Assembly: GCF_010669285.1 (NCBI RefSeq)
Contig: NZ_CP048711.1
Span: forward strand, 3,596,001 to 3,660,000
From: Kineobactrum salinum
GTDB taxonomy: Bacteria; Pseudomonadota; Gammaproteobacteria; Pseudomonadales; Halieaceae
Direction of reading: 5' to 3'
Length of the DNA stretch: 64,000 nt
Shown here: positions 32,454-41,278 of the stretch, piece after piece
Layout of the letters: each line of letters begins with the position of its first letter
Numbering within the stretch: the stretch's first letter is position 1
Position numbers and translations under genes: made by a program
The notes under the pieces: generated by a model
What the model was told of the DNA's origin: nothing
What the model saw: the letters and a program-made list of their open reading frames with translations, nothing else
The model's database searches: none

Positions 32454-34490
32454 TTATTGCACAACCAGCATCGCCCTCAGTGAATCCAGCCCAGGCGTGT
32501 TGGCGTATCCCGCGCAACTGGAGACCGCCTGTTCGAAGGCCCGCAGTGCCCGCTCGGGGCGCCCATGCTGCAACCAGGCTTTTGCCAGCCGGATCGCCGG
32601 ACCTGGCTCAAGAATGGTCGCCGAGGCAGCCTCCATGTCAGCCACGATATGCTCCCGTGCCGTGACAGGTACCTGCTCTGGAACCAGTTGCTGCAGCATC
32701 GTGTAATAATAGCCGCGCGACGCGCGATCAGCGGGTGTACCAATGCCCTGGAGAACGTCGCGTTCGGCGATTTCCGCCGCCTTCACAAAAGCCCTCACAG
32801 CCGCCGCGGAGGCGCCGTTGTGCAGATAGGAGTCGGCGAGATTGCCCCACATCTCGTGAATTTCGGGCTGTCCGACTGCGCTGAGGTTGTCGATGGCGCG
32901 CTGGCGCAGCTGCGCTGATCCTGCGTAATCGGCCTGTAGGTACAACAGCATGCCGAGGAACTCATCACCGACATAGGACTGCGGCGCAATATCGCGGGCT
33001 CGCTCATAGGCGAGCCGCGCCTGGGTCAGGTTGTTGGCACAGAAATAAAACGTACCCAGATTGGCCAGGATGAACTCGTTCTCTTCGCGCCCGCGAGCCT
33101 CCTCCGCGCTTGCAATTGCAGCGCCGATGTCGCCAGCAGTATATTCCAGGGTCGCCAACCAGAATGGCGGCTTCCAGAAGTCCGGGGCGGCGACCGTCGC
33201 CTGGGTAGCTGCGGCTCTGGCCGCTTCGAGATCAGCCGGATTCCCATCCCTGTGGAACAACTGCAGCAGCGTCACTGCCATATCCAACAGCGCCGCCGCA
33301 TCCCGTGGATTTCCTGTCAGCAGAATCCCGTAGCTATCCAAGGCTTCTTCGAGACGGCCGGTGACACGGAGAAAATGGGCCTGGGCGAGGCGGGTGGCTG
33401 GCGCCGTGGGTGCAAGCTGCAGCGCCCGGTTGCAGGCCTGGGCGGCATCCGCCAGCGCGCGTTGCGCCTCCTCCATCCAGTATTCCTCCAGCAAGGCCCG
33501 GCACAGGCCTGCATGGGCATCGGCATAATCGGGGTCCTGGCGCAGGGCGGCCTCGAAGCGGCTCTGTGCGCGCAGGACATTGAGTTCGCTGGCGGGACCG
33601 TCCAGGTGCGCCAGGCCTTCGAGATAGTAATCCTGGGCCGTTGCTGCGGGAAAGTACAGGGGCCACTCATCGTCTCCGGCTGCTGGCACCCCCAGTCGAT
33701 CGGCGATGGCGCGAGCGGCATTGGCCGCGATGCCCAGCCGATTTTCGTCGAGTTCAATAGTGGGCACGGTTTCGGCCCAGACCTGCGCGCGCACACTGCC
33801 TGTGTATAGATAAATACGCACTGCGCTGTAGCGTCCCACAGTGAGTAATTCACCCTCCACGACCGCCTGCACCCGCAGCCGCTGCGCTACCGCGTCCGCT
33901 TCGAGATCGTGGGTCAGCACGGTAGCAGTGGGAGAGGACAGCGTATACTGCTGGTCGAGGTACAGCCGCAGGGCAGCGGTTAGTTGATCGTCGCTGTCAC
34001 CGGCGATGGGATGCAGGGCGAGGGTTGGTGGGCCGGGGTCCAGCAGTGAGATGGCCGTAGCGGCGATGGTTCGGGAATCGGAGGCGGTGGAGTCCTGTTG
34101 TACCCACCACAGGCCCGCGAACCCAAGCAGCAGGAGCAGCAAGCCGACACCGATATGCCACCGGCCAATTCTGGCTGGCCGAGGTGCTGGGGTTGTGTGC
34201 CCGGGGCCGCCAGCCGACGCCGGCTCGGGTTCATCGGCGGTCTTGTACAGCTCCCAGGCGTCAACACCCAGTGCCCGTGCTACTCGTTCAAGCGTCGGCA
34301 GCTCCACCGGCTGCTCGCGAAACACCCTGCTGACCACGTCCTTGGGTGCCTGGGCAAGGCCCTCGAGGTCGGCCATGCTTTCCGCCAACGCTGCCTGGGT
34401 CTTGAACCCTGCTGCGGTCAGGGCCCGATACAACCGGGTTCGCGAGGCGCGAATGCCGCGCCTGCGACTGGGCTGTTCCCGGTTTGACAT
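32454..34490 (-). CDS. membrane-anchored XRE-like HTH regulator with periplasmic TPR domain
   Basis: Protein of 678 residues. The ATG at 34490 follows AGGAG at about 11 bases; the frame is open 23 codons further up. Residues 20-82 resemble an XRE-type helix-turn-helix (GFKTQAALAESM, VVSRVFREQ, LPTLERVARALGVDAWELYK). One membrane helix follows at about 112-130. The middle region (about 150-280) resembles the segment before the TPRs in CadC-like and cyclase-TPR proteins (VVEGELL..., VRIYLYTGSVRAQVWAE). From about residue 300 to the end there are multiple TPR-like units. This layout parallels ToxR/CadC one-component membrane regulators but with an XRE-type DNA-binding domain. A TATATT -10-like element lies on its strand at 34540-34545. 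It is divergent from the exported-protein operon at 34692 and may control it. Confidence 0.72.
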   Translation of the reverse strand: MSNREQPSRRRGIRASRTRLYRALTAAGFKTQAALAESMADLEGLAQAPKDVVSRVFREQPVELPTLERVARALGVDAWELYKTADEPEPASAGGPGHTTPAPRPARIGRWHIGVGLLLLLLGFAGLWWVQQDSTASDSRTIAATAISLLDPGPPTLALHPIAGDSDDQLTAALRLYLDQQYTLSSPTATVLTHDLEADAVAQRLRVQAVVEGELLTVGRYSAVRIYLYTGSVRAQVWAETVPTIELDENRLGIAANAARAIADRLGVPAAGDDEWPLYFPAATAQDYYLEGLAHLDGPASELNVLRAQSRFEAALRQDPDYADAHAGLCRALLEEYWMEEAQRALADAAQACNRALQLAPTAPATRLAQAHFLRVTGRLEEALDSYGILLTGNPRDAAALLDMAVTLLQLFHRDGNPADLEAARAAATQATVAAPDFWKPPFWLATLEYTAGDIGAAIASAEEARGREENEFILANLGTFYFCANNLTQARLAYERARDIAPQSYVGDEFLGMLLYLQADYAGSAQLRQRAIDNLSAVGQPEIHEMWGNLADSYLHNGASAAAVRAFVKAAEIAERDVLQGIGTPADRASRGYYYTMLQQLVPEQVPVTAREHIVADMEAASATILEPGPAIRLAKAWLQHGRPERALRAFEQAVSSCAGYANTPGLDSLRAMLVVQ

Positions 34491-34691
34491 GTGTCGAGCA
34501 CACTCCTGTTGCCGGTCGAACACCGATTCTTTGGAACACAATATAACACAGCGGATCATTCGCGCATGCGCGTGGCGGTGGCTCTTATCTGTCCTTAACC
34601 ATCCCTATTTAGCATTAGTTGTCGATGTATTTGCGGGCCTGACGCGCGATGCTTGAGGGCGTGTACCAATTGAACCCGCGGGGGGTGAACA

Positions 34692-35687
34692 ATGAGAATG
34701 ACCAGGTTTTTGGGGTACTGCCAGCTGACGTTGCTGGCAACCGTTCTGATGGTCGGATGCGGTTCTTCCGGGGAGCCTGAGGCTGCTGAAGCACCACCGC
34801 AGGCCGGGGAGGGCCGGAACAGTGAGACCGAGCCGACAGTTGAGGATACCGCCGATCGCTGCCCTCCGGTCCTGTCTACCCCCGCTCCCGCAGCCGGTCA
34901 GGCCGTCGACGACATTGTCGGGGTGCGCCCGGGGCAGAGTTTCGATGACGTCCATGCTCGGCTCGGTTGCCGGGAAGAGGGTTATACCCTGGAGGTGGCG
35001 TCGCGCTGGGTTATTCGCGACACGGGCGATCTGCCCACCCGCCAGGTGCTGCGCGCCACCAACGGGGTTGCCTGCAGCGGCCAGGAGATTGCGCGCGACA
35101 TGGGTTCGATAGCGGGAAACCAGCGCTGCATCGGTGGTTTTAGCGGGTCCAATTTTCGCGCCGTACGCGATGCCACGGACGAGGTCTACGTGGGCTTTAC
35201 CGGCATGTTCGGGCAGGAAATCGCCGGCGCAGTCTGGCGCAGCCGCAGTTATCCGGAGGATGCGAGGCCCAGTGTCGACAAACTCGAGCAGGCCTTGATC
35301 GACAAATATGGCGAACCCAGCCATCGCGAGGAAATGCGCCTGCACAACTGGGGTATGCGCAAAGGGGACATTTCGCTGAACTGGGTGTACGACCTGCGCG
35401 GTCGCAGAGTCAGCGCGGAGAATCCGCAATACCAGCAGTGCCTGACCATCAGTCCGGCTTTCTCCGGTACGCACCGCTGGTCGGGCAGTTGTGGCACCGT
35501 GGTGCGCGCTGGTATAGCCAAATACCACGGCAATGACCTGCTGGTAGACCGTTTCGATATTGGCGTAATGGATCAGAAGGCCTTCTACGAAGGTGGCGAG
35601 CGCTTCAAGGCCGAGCTGGCGGCGGCGCTCGAACAGCAACGTCAGGACGCTGCCCGCGAGGCAGCGGCAGTGATGCCGGATCTGTAG
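34692..35687 (+). CDS. uncharacterised lipoprotein with GxRxGxxF/KYGxP motif pair
   Basis: Protein of 331 residues with lipobox MVGC (Cys23) after a hydrophobic signal, then a Glu/Pro-rich linker to about residue 60. Residues 76-90 read GVRPGQSFDDVHARL and 197-210 KLEQALIDKYGEPS; the same pair recurs in the third gene of this operon (266-residue protein). Several further cysteines (57, 93, 128, 146) could form periplasmic disulfides. The C-terminus is a charged helix (AALEQQRQDAAREAAA). No known family is recognised. GGGGTG precedes the ATG by about 5 bases. It is first of three co-directional genes divergent from the HTH-TPR regulator. Confidence 0.75.
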   Translation: MRMTRFLGYCQLTLLATVLMVGCGSSGEPEAAEAPPQAGEGRNSETEPTVEDTADRCPPVLSTPAPAAGQAVDDIVGVRPGQSFDDVHARLGCREEGYTLEVASRWVIRDTGDLPTRQVLRATNGVACSGQEIARDMGSIAGNQRCIGGFSGSNFRAVRDATDEVYVGFTGMFGQEIAGAVWRSRSYPEDARPSVDKLEQALIDKYGEPSHREEMRLHNWGMRKGDISLNWVYDLRGRRVSAENPQYQQCLTISPAFSGTHRWSGSCGTVVRAGIAKYHGNDLLVDRFDIGVMDQKAFYEGGERFKAELAAALEQQRQDAAREAAAVMPDL

Positions 35688-35700
35688 GGAGATTTCAGCG

Positions 35701-36471
35701 ATGCGATTGGTAACTTTGGTACTGTCTGGCTGTCTTGCCACCGCCTGTGGTGGTGGCGACCAGGCAGCAGCTGCTGGGTCTTCTACGCCAAAGGCCTCCA
35801 CCGCCGGCCCGGAGGCAGTGTCACCGACAGGCCGGCAACGTAGCCGCCGGCTGGGGGAGTTTGATGCGGAAGCCCTGTTCTGGGCCATGTACCACTGGGC
35901 GGATGTGGTCCCGCCAATACGGGAATGGTTGGAACCCGGCCTGCGTCAGGCGGCGAGCCAACGGGGCGAGATCGTCGACGAATTCTTCGATCAGGAAGCA
36001 TTCCTGGACACCCTGGTGGCAGAACTGGAAGCCCCCTATCAGGCGGCCGGAGATATCGGTTATGTCCACGCCACCGTGCGCGGTAAACTGGGGCCCTACG
36101 ACGCCCAGTTCGAGGAACTCTATATCGAGCCCTTTGCTCCCGGCAGCGGTTTGCGCGCTTATTTCGAGCCTGTGCAGCGGGAAGCCACCGTACGCCTGGT
36201 GAACGCGCTGGATGCCTATGCCTGGGTGTTGCCTCCCGAGCAGGCACAGGCGGTACTGTCGTCCCTGGGACTACAGATGGGGCGACAGATTTTGGTAGAG
36301 ATGGAACTGCGGCTTACCGGGGCCAGCGTGGATGCCCATTCAGGTAGTGGCCAACTCGACGCCGAGATTCTCAGCTATAAATTGTTCGAAAACCTGGCCG
36401 AGAGCCGGGGCCGACTGCTGCACGAGGCGGTCGTGCTTGAGCCCTCAGCCTCCGGGGAGTCTACCCTGTGA
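35701..36471 (+). CDS. uncharacterised lipoprotein
   Basis: Protein of 256 residues. Two candidate lipidation sites: LSGC (Cys11, good motif but short signal) and ATAC (Cys16). A low-complexity Ala/Ser/Pro linker runs to about residue 45, then a mostly helical domain rich in acidic residues (FDAEALFWAMYHWADVVPP, EEFDQEAFL-like segments). No enzyme motif or known family is recognised. It lies 13 bases after the 331-residue lipoprotein and overlaps the next start (TGATG), so the three are translationally linked. Confidence 0.7.
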   Translation: MRLVTLVLSGCLATACGGGDQAAAAGSSTPKASTAGPEAVSPTGRQRSRRLGEFDAEALFWAMYHWADVVPPIREWLEPGLRQAASQRGEIVDEFFDQEAFLDTLVAELEAPYQAAGDIGYVHATVRGKLGPYDAQFEELYIEPFAPGSGLRAYFEPVQREATVRLVNALDAYAWVLPPEQAQAVLSSLGLQMGRQILVEMELRLTGASVDAHSGSGQLDAEILSYKLFENLAESRGRLLHEAVVLEPSASGESTL

Positions 36472-37271
36472 TGCCCGGCAGCTCGCTGGTGCTTCTGCTC
36501 ACCGTTTTGCTGTCGCAACTGGTGCAGGCAGAGGAGTCCCGGCCTGACATTCTCGGAATACGTTTGGGTGATACCTTTGAAACTGTAGCAGCCAGGCTCA
36601 GAGCACACTATCCACCCGCATTTATTCAGGAAGTGCCCGGTGACATCGGTAACATAGAGGGCTCGCTGTTGCAGGGCCTGCCCTACCGTGGGCGGGTGAG
36701 TGCGGCGCTGAACCGCCACGGCCGTGCGCGGCACGGTGCGGGCACCGATACTATCGTGGCCTACGGGCTGGCCCCGCCGAGCGACGGGCAGGTCGTCATT
36801 GTCTATCGCAGGGTGAACCTGCAGCAGTCGCTGCCGGCGGCAACACTGCGGCAAATGCTGGAGGAAAAGTATGGGCCGCCTCTGGTTGAAGATGCTGGCG
36901 ACAGCCGTGGCGGTGGCCAGCAGTATCGCCTGTTCCAGATGCTGTCCTGGTCCAGGGATGTCGGCGGCCAGCCGCTTGCTGCCGAGGCAGCACGACGCTG
37001 CAGCGCCGAACGTACCGGGCATCTGTTGTCGCTGCAGATGCGCCCCGACAGTTATGGCAAGCACAGCCACTGTGGCTTCATCCTGGCTGTATTCCTGGAG
37101 CAGGGCGAACACGTGCAGCAATACAGTACGCTGCTCTACGACGCCAATATGATCCGGGCAGGGAACGCGCGCACCGTGGCCTATGCCCGGGCCGAGGCGG
37201 AGCGGATTGCCGCCGAGCGCGCCGACCAGGAGCGTGAAGCGGCTGCCGGTGCCGAGCGACCCAAGTTGTAG
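36471..37271 (+). CDS. uncharacterised exported protein sharing motif pair with the 331-residue lipoprotein
   Basis: Protein of 266 residues from ATG 36471, which overlaps the previous stop; the GTG one codon earlier is less likely. A signal peptide (MPGSSLVLLLTVLLSQLVQA) gives a soluble periplasmic product. Residues 29-43 read GIRLGDTFETVAARL and 125-138 TLRQMLEEKYGPPL, matching the pair in the operon's first protein, so the two probably contain one homologous domain. Two cysteines lie in the C-terminal half. The C-terminus is a charged Ala/Glu/Arg helix, as in the first protein. Function unknown. Confidence 0.72.
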   Translation: MPGSSLVLLLTVLLSQLVQAEESRPDILGIRLGDTFETVAARLRAHYPPAFIQEVPGDIGNIEGSLLQGLPYRGRVSAALNRHGRARHGAGTDTIVAYGLAPPSDGQVVIVYRRVNLQQSLPAATLRQMLEEKYGPPLVEDAGDSRGGGQQYRLFQMLSWSRDVGGQPLAAEAARRCSAERTGHLLSLQMRPDSYGKHSHCGFILAVFLEQGEHVQQYSTLLYDANMIRAGNARTVAYARAEAERIAAERADQEREAAAGAERPKL

Positions 37272-37314
37272 CACACTCGGTTTCGCGCGCGGCCAGAACG
37301 GCGGTATGGCTTGC

Positions 37315-37342
37315 AGGTCGGCCCTCCCCCTCGACCTCTTTT
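37315..37342 (+). terminator. possible terminator after the exported-protein operon
   Basis: AGGTCG (37315-37320), an 11-base loop, CGACCT (37332-37337), then CTTTTGTATT. The stem is only 6 bp and the loop is long, so this is a weak candidate, but it is placed 44 bases after the third gene's stop. Confidence 0.4.
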
Positions 37343-37408
37343 GTATTGTAGAATGAGTATCTCATGCAAGTGCTGTGATAGTCATGGCGCCAAAACGAGG
37401 ATATTGCT

Positions 37409-38050
37409 ATGCGTAGTATTTTTGCCCTGGGCCTGCTGCTGTCGCTCGCAGGCTGTCAGTCGGCCTACTACGGCGTGGCGGAAGAACTGGGCTTCCACAA
37501 GCGGGATATTCTGGTGAGCCGTGTCGAATCCTCCAAGGACGCCCAGGGGGAGGCACAGGAAACCTTCGAGTCGGCACTGGAGCAACTCACTACGCTGATC
37601 AACTACGACGGTGGCGACCTCGAGTCCATCTACAAGGAAACCCAGGCCAACTACGATGATGCAGAGGCAGCGGCACAGAAGGTGCGCGAACGCGTAGCCG
37701 CAGTCGAGCATGTTGCCGAGGCGCTGTTCGATGAGTGGGAAGACGAGATCGATGAATACTCCAGTGCCTCGCTGAAAGCGGAGAGCCAGCGCAAGCTGCA
37801 GGAAACCCGCCGGCGCTATGCCGGCATGATCGATACCATGCAGGCCTCCACGCGCAAGATGGATCCGGTGCTCACCGCGCTGAACGACAACGTCCTCTAC
37901 CTGAAGCACAACCTGAATGCGCGTGCCGTGGCTGCCATCAATGTGGAGTTCGCGCAGATCGAGCGCGATATACGCAGCCTGATTGAAGACATGAGACGCT
38001 CCATTGCGTCCTCCGAAGCATTTATCCGCAGCATGCAGAGCGATCCCTGA
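37409..38050 (+). CDS. DUF2959-family coiled-coil lipoprotein
   Basis: Protein of 213 residues with lipobox LAGC (Cys16). The mature part begins SAYYGVAEELGFHKRDILVSRV, the conserved opening of DUF2959, followed by almost continuous amphipathic helix with heptad character (ETFESALEQLTTLINYDGGDL, LQETRRRYAGMIDTMQASTRKM). The family is common in marine gammaproteobacteria; its role is unknown. AGGA lies 8 bases before the ATG. It follows the exported-protein operon but is separated by 137 bases and a possible terminator. Confidence 0.83.
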   Translation: MRSIFALGLLLSLAGCQSAYYGVAEELGFHKRDILVSRVESSKDAQGEAQETFESALEQLTTLINYDGGDLESIYKETQANYDDAEAAAQKVRERVAAVEHVAEALFDEWEDEIDEYSSASLKAESQRKLQETRRRYAGMIDTMQASTRKMDPVLTALNDNVLYLKHNLNARAVAAINVEFAQIERDIRSLIEDMRRSIASSEAFIRSMQSDP

Positions 38051-38145
38051 TGGCAGTCAGCCGCCAGGCATTTCTGGTACAGTGGATCCTGAGAAGTGTC
38101 GCCCCGGCGGGCGACTGATCTGTACATAACCAGAGAGGATGCAGC

Positions 38146-38385
38146 ATGTCCAACATCAATAATATCGAAGCGGCCGTCTTCCGCCGCCTGCTGGAGCATC
38201 TGGACGAGCACAAGGAAGTCCAGAACATCGACCTGATGAACCTGGCGGGTTTCTGCCGCAACTGCCTGGCCAAATGGTATATGGAGGCGGCAGCCGAGGA
38301 GGGCATGGAGGTGGAGTATGAGCAGGCGCGGGAGCGCGTCTACGGCATGCCCTACAGCGAATGGAAGGCGAAGTACCAAAAATAG
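38146..38385 (+). CDS. DUF1244-family small protein
   Basis: Protein of 79 residues, no signal peptide. The central FCRNCLAKWYMEAAAEEG with CxxC, followed by YEQARERVYGMPYSEWKAKYQ, is the DUF1244 signature. Proteobacterial family of unknown function; the CxxC suggests metal or redox involvement, but only one pair is present. A perfect 7-bp G/C hairpin (38098-38115) without a T run lies upstream. Its stop abuts the stop of the opposed aminotransferase gene. Confidence 0.85.
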   Translation: MSNINNIEAAVFRRLLEHLDEHKEVQNIDLMNLAGFCRNCLAKWYMEAAAEEGMEVEYEQARERVYGMPYSEWKAKYQK

Positions 38386-40017
38386 TTACGCCTGGTCGGC
38401 TGCGTCCAGCGCCGGCAGATCCCGGGCCAGCGCAAACCAGCGCAGGGCCTCGTGGGCAGGTGCGAGCTTCGGTGGAGCGCAGCACTCAGTCTGCCGTTGG
38501 CGCAGCAACTCTGTCCTGGCCAGCGTCAGGCAGTGTGCGAAATCCGGCGCCGCGACCGGGCAACTGGGCGAATTCGACCGGGTACCCCAGCACAGTGACG
38601 CCAGCGGATCGCGCTCGCAGCCAGGGTCGTCCTGGTAGCGCCACACGCCGTGGTCGCTGTCGTAGCGGTAGCAGGGCAGCAGCCTCCAGCCATGTTCCGC
38701 CACCAGTTCCAGCGCGGACAGCAGGTACTCGAACTCTGCGTCGGCAATGAAATAATTGAAGTTGAGCCGCACCCAGCCTGGCCGCAGCAGGCTGGCGCCC
38801 CCGGCGATGGCGGCCTCCAGCCGTTTGCTGTAGTCGCGGGACATGCCCAGCAGGCTGTGGGCGTAGGGGCCGGCGCAGGAGCAGCCGCCGCGCACCTGGA
38901 TACCGAACAGATCGTTGAGCAGCGCTACCACATAGCCGTAGTGCAATTCCCGGCTGCCGTAGTGAAAGCGCAGCGAAAAGATCGGCAGTCGCGTCGCCTC
39001 GAGACTGCCCAGCACCTCGATACCGGCGCAGTCGCGCAGTCGCTGCATCGCTTTTGCAGCCAGTTCTTCCTCGCGCCGCTGGATCTCGGCGGTGCCCACT
39101 TCCTGCTGCAGCGAGAATGCCAGCCCGGCGCGGATGGACTCGACGATGGCGGGCGTGCCGCCCTCCTCACGCCGTTCTATATCGCTGATGTAGAGGTGAT
39201 CCTCGGGGCTGACCCAGGTCACGGTGCCGCCGCCCACCATTGCTGGCACCCGGTTGCGGAACAGCGCGCTCTTGGCAATCAGCAGGCCGGGCGTACCGGG
39301 ACCGCCGACGAATTTGTGCGGGGACAGGAATACCGCGTCCAGCGGATCGGCGCCATTCATGTCGATGGCGACATAGGGCCCGGCCGCGGCGTAATCCCAG
39401 AAAGCGAGTGCCCCGTGGCGTTTCAGCAACGCAGTGATGCCGGCGACGTCGCTCTTGATACCGGTCACGTTGGAGGCGGCGGAGAAACTGCCAATCAACA
39501 GTGCGCGGTCGCGGTGCCGGGCCAGCGCCTGCGCCAGTGCCTGCTGATCAATACCGCCGGCGCGGTCCAGTGGAATGACCTCCAGCTCGGCGCTGCTCTC
39601 GCGCCACGGCAACTCATTGGAATGGTGCTCGTAGGGGCCGATGAAAACCACCGGCCGTTCCGCCTCGGGCAACGGCTGGCGCAGCTTGAGTATATCGATC
39701 AGCTTGTTGATGGCCGCGGTGGCTCCCGAACCGCAGAAAATCACCTTGTCATCGGCGCCGCCATTGACCGCCCGCCGCACCGTGGCGCGGGCTGATTCGC
39801 GCAGCGCGGTGGTGTGAGCACCGGTGTACGAGCTCTCGGTATGAGTATTGGCGTACCAGGGCAGCACCTGTTCGCGGATATAGTCTTCGATAAAACCCAG
39901 GCTGCGGCCGGAGGCCGTGTAATCGGCATAGACCAGTGGCGGGCTGCCAAAGGGGGTGGTGATTGGCTGGTGCTGGCCGATAATGCCATCGCGAATGCGG
40001 GCGATCAGACTGCTCAT
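38386..40017 (-). CDS. class V aminotransferase, cysteine desulfurase/selenocysteine lyase-like
   Basis: Protein of 543 residues from ATG 40017. The PLP-binding lysine is K235 (LSPHKFVGGPGTPG), PLP-stacking histidine in GPYEHHSNELPWRE (131-132), cofactor Asp in FWDYAAAGPYV. A cysteine-rich loop RGGCSCAGPYAHSLLG (Cys377, Cys379) sits where cysteine desulfurases carry the catalytic cysteine. Beyond about residue 430 there is a 110-residue C-terminal extension with several cysteines, not part of the core fold. The substrate is not determined. An Lrp-type regulator is divergent 122 bases away, which suggests amino-acid-responsive control. Confidence 0.82.
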   Translation of the reverse strand: MSSLIARIRDGIIGQHQPITTPFGSPPLVYADYTASGRSLGFIEDYIREQVLPWYANTHTESSYTGAHTTALRESARATVRRAVNGGADDKVIFCGSGATAAINKLIDILKLRQPLPEAERPVVFIGPYEHHSNELPWRESSAELEVIPLDRAGGIDQQALAQALARHRDRALLIGSFSAASNVTGIKSDVAGITALLKRHGALAFWDYAAAGPYVAIDMNGADPLDAVFLSPHKFVGGPGTPGLLIAKSALFRNRVPAMVGGGTVTWVSPEDHLYISDIERREEGGTPAIVESIRAGLAFSLQQEVGTAEIQRREEELAAKAMQRLRDCAGIEVLGSLEATRLPIFSLRFHYGSRELHYGYVVALLNDLFGIQVRGGCSCAGPYAHSLLGMSRDYSKRLEAAIAGGASLLRPGWVRLNFNYFIADAEFEYLLSALELVAEHGWRLLPCYRYDSDHGVWRYQDDPGCERDPLASLCWGTRSNSPSCPVAAPDFAHCLTLARTELLRQRQTECCAPPKLAPAHEALRWFALARDLPALDAADQA

Positions 40018-40139
40018 GGTGGTTGTGCTCGCGGGTCGGTTGCGGGAATATCGCAATGATAGCGGCTTGTGGCTGGCACATTGTCTCTAATTGTTCCAGT
40101 ATTACGGGGAAATATGGCACGTTGTTTCGGGGAGAGCCC

Positions 40140-40589
40140 ATGCTTGAGGGACTGGACAGAAAATTGCTACGCCTGATGCAGGCGGATGCCGGCCTGTCAG
40201 TGGCAGAACTGGCGGAATTGATCGGCATTTCCAAGTCGGCCTGCTGGCGCCGGATCCAGAAACTGGAACGCAACGGCGTGATCCGGCAGCGGGTCACCTT
40301 GCTGAATGCGGCGCGGGCGGGGCTGGGGCTGACAGTGTTCATCTCGATCCGGACCAACCAGCACAACGAGGCCTGGGCGCAGCAGTTCCGGCAGGTGGTG
40401 CAGGGCGTAGAGGGGGTACTGGAAGTCTACCGCCTGGGTGGACAGGTGGATTACCTGTTGAAGGCGGTGGTGGGGGATATGGCGGGTTACGACCAGCTCT
40501 ACCAACAGCTGATCGCTGCAGATCTGTTCGATGTTACCGCCAGTTTCGTGATGGAGGAAATCAAGTCCACCACGGCACTGCCGCTGTAA
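40140..40589 (+). CDS. Lrp/AsnC-family transcriptional regulator
   Basis: Protein of 149 residues; ATG 40140 follows GGGGAGAG. N-terminal winged HTH (LDRKLLRLMQADAGLSVAELAELIGISKSACWRRIQKLER), then a RAM/ACT-like ligand domain (GVLEVYRLGGQVDYLLKAVVGDM). It is divergent from the class V aminotransferase and very likely regulates it. A short hairpin with T run follows the stop. Confidence 0.93.
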   Translation: MLEGLDRKLLRLMQADAGLSVAELAELIGISKSACWRRIQKLERNGVIRQRVTLLNAARAGLGLTVFISIRTNQHNEAWAQQFRQVVQGVEGVLEVYRLGGQVDYLLKAVVGDMAGYDQLYQQLIAADLFDVTASFVMEEIKSTTALPL

Positions 40590-40592
40590 GCG

Positions 40593-40624
40593 GGCGCGGG
40601 CCGGAACCCGCGCCGCGGGTTTTA
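40593..40624 (+). terminator. terminator between lrp-type gene and sodB
   Basis: GGCGCGGG (40593-40600), loop CCGGAA, CCCGCGCC (40607-40614). An alternative overlapping stem CCCGC-GCC-GCGGG is followed directly by TTTTA (40620-40624). It lies 4 bases after the regulator's stop, in the gap where it converges with sodB. Confidence 0.5.
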
Positions 40625-41202
40625 GCCGAAGTTCTTGTTGACGAAATCCCAGTTCACCAGCGACCAGAACGCCTCCATGTATTTCGGCCGCGCATTGCGG
40701 TAATCGATATAGTAGGCGTGTTCCCAAACGTCGACAGTCAGCAGCGGGGTGACCGTCTCGTCGGTCAGCGGCGTTTCCGCATTGCTGGTGTTGACGATTG
40801 CCACCGAGTCATCGCCCTTCTTCACCAGCCAGGTCCAGCCGGAGCCGAAGTTGCCCACAGCGGCTTCCGTGAACTGCTTTTTGAAGTCGGCGAAGGAACC
40901 GAAGGCGCTGTCGATCGCCGCCGCAACCGCTCCGTTGGCCTCACCACCGCCATTGGGGCTCAGGCAATCCCAGTAGAAGCTGTGATTCCAGACCTGGGCA
41001 GCATTGTTGAATACGCCGCCTGACGAACTCTTGATGATCTCTTCCAGTGACTTGCCTTCAAACTCAGTGCCGGGTACCAGGCCATTGAGTTTCTCCACAT
41101 AGGTATTGTGGTGTTTGCCGTAGTGGTAGTCCAGCGTCTCTTCCGAAATGTGGGGTGCCAGGGCATTGCGGGGATAGGGCAGGGGGGGAGTTCAAAAGCC
41201 AT
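40622..41202 (-). pseudogene. sodB: iron superoxide dismutase, frameshifted near the start
   Basis: Dismutates superoxide in the cytoplasm. The start codon at 41202 has GGAGG 9 bases upstream and begins MAFELPP; the frame then breaks. The next frame reads [20 protein letters not shown] and continues without interruption to the stop at 40622. The break falls in a run of seven G on the plus strand (41182-41188); eight would restore MAFELPPLPYP, the normal SodB opening. Downstream metal ligands are intact ([19 protein letters not shown]), with Fe-type [12 protein letters not shown] one-base consensus error is more likely than gene loss. Confidence 0.88.
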
Positions 41203-41278
41203 ATAATAGTGCCTCCATGGTAGTATGAGGTGCTTGAAGTGGCCAGCAGGCCGAAAAAGGGTGTAGCGCAGACGCGAA

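Noticed and set aside
38098-38115. Perfect 7-bp hairpin GTCGCCC-CGGC-GGGCGAC as a terminator of the DUF2959 gene
   Set aside because: No T run follows and it lies close to the next gene; function undetermined.
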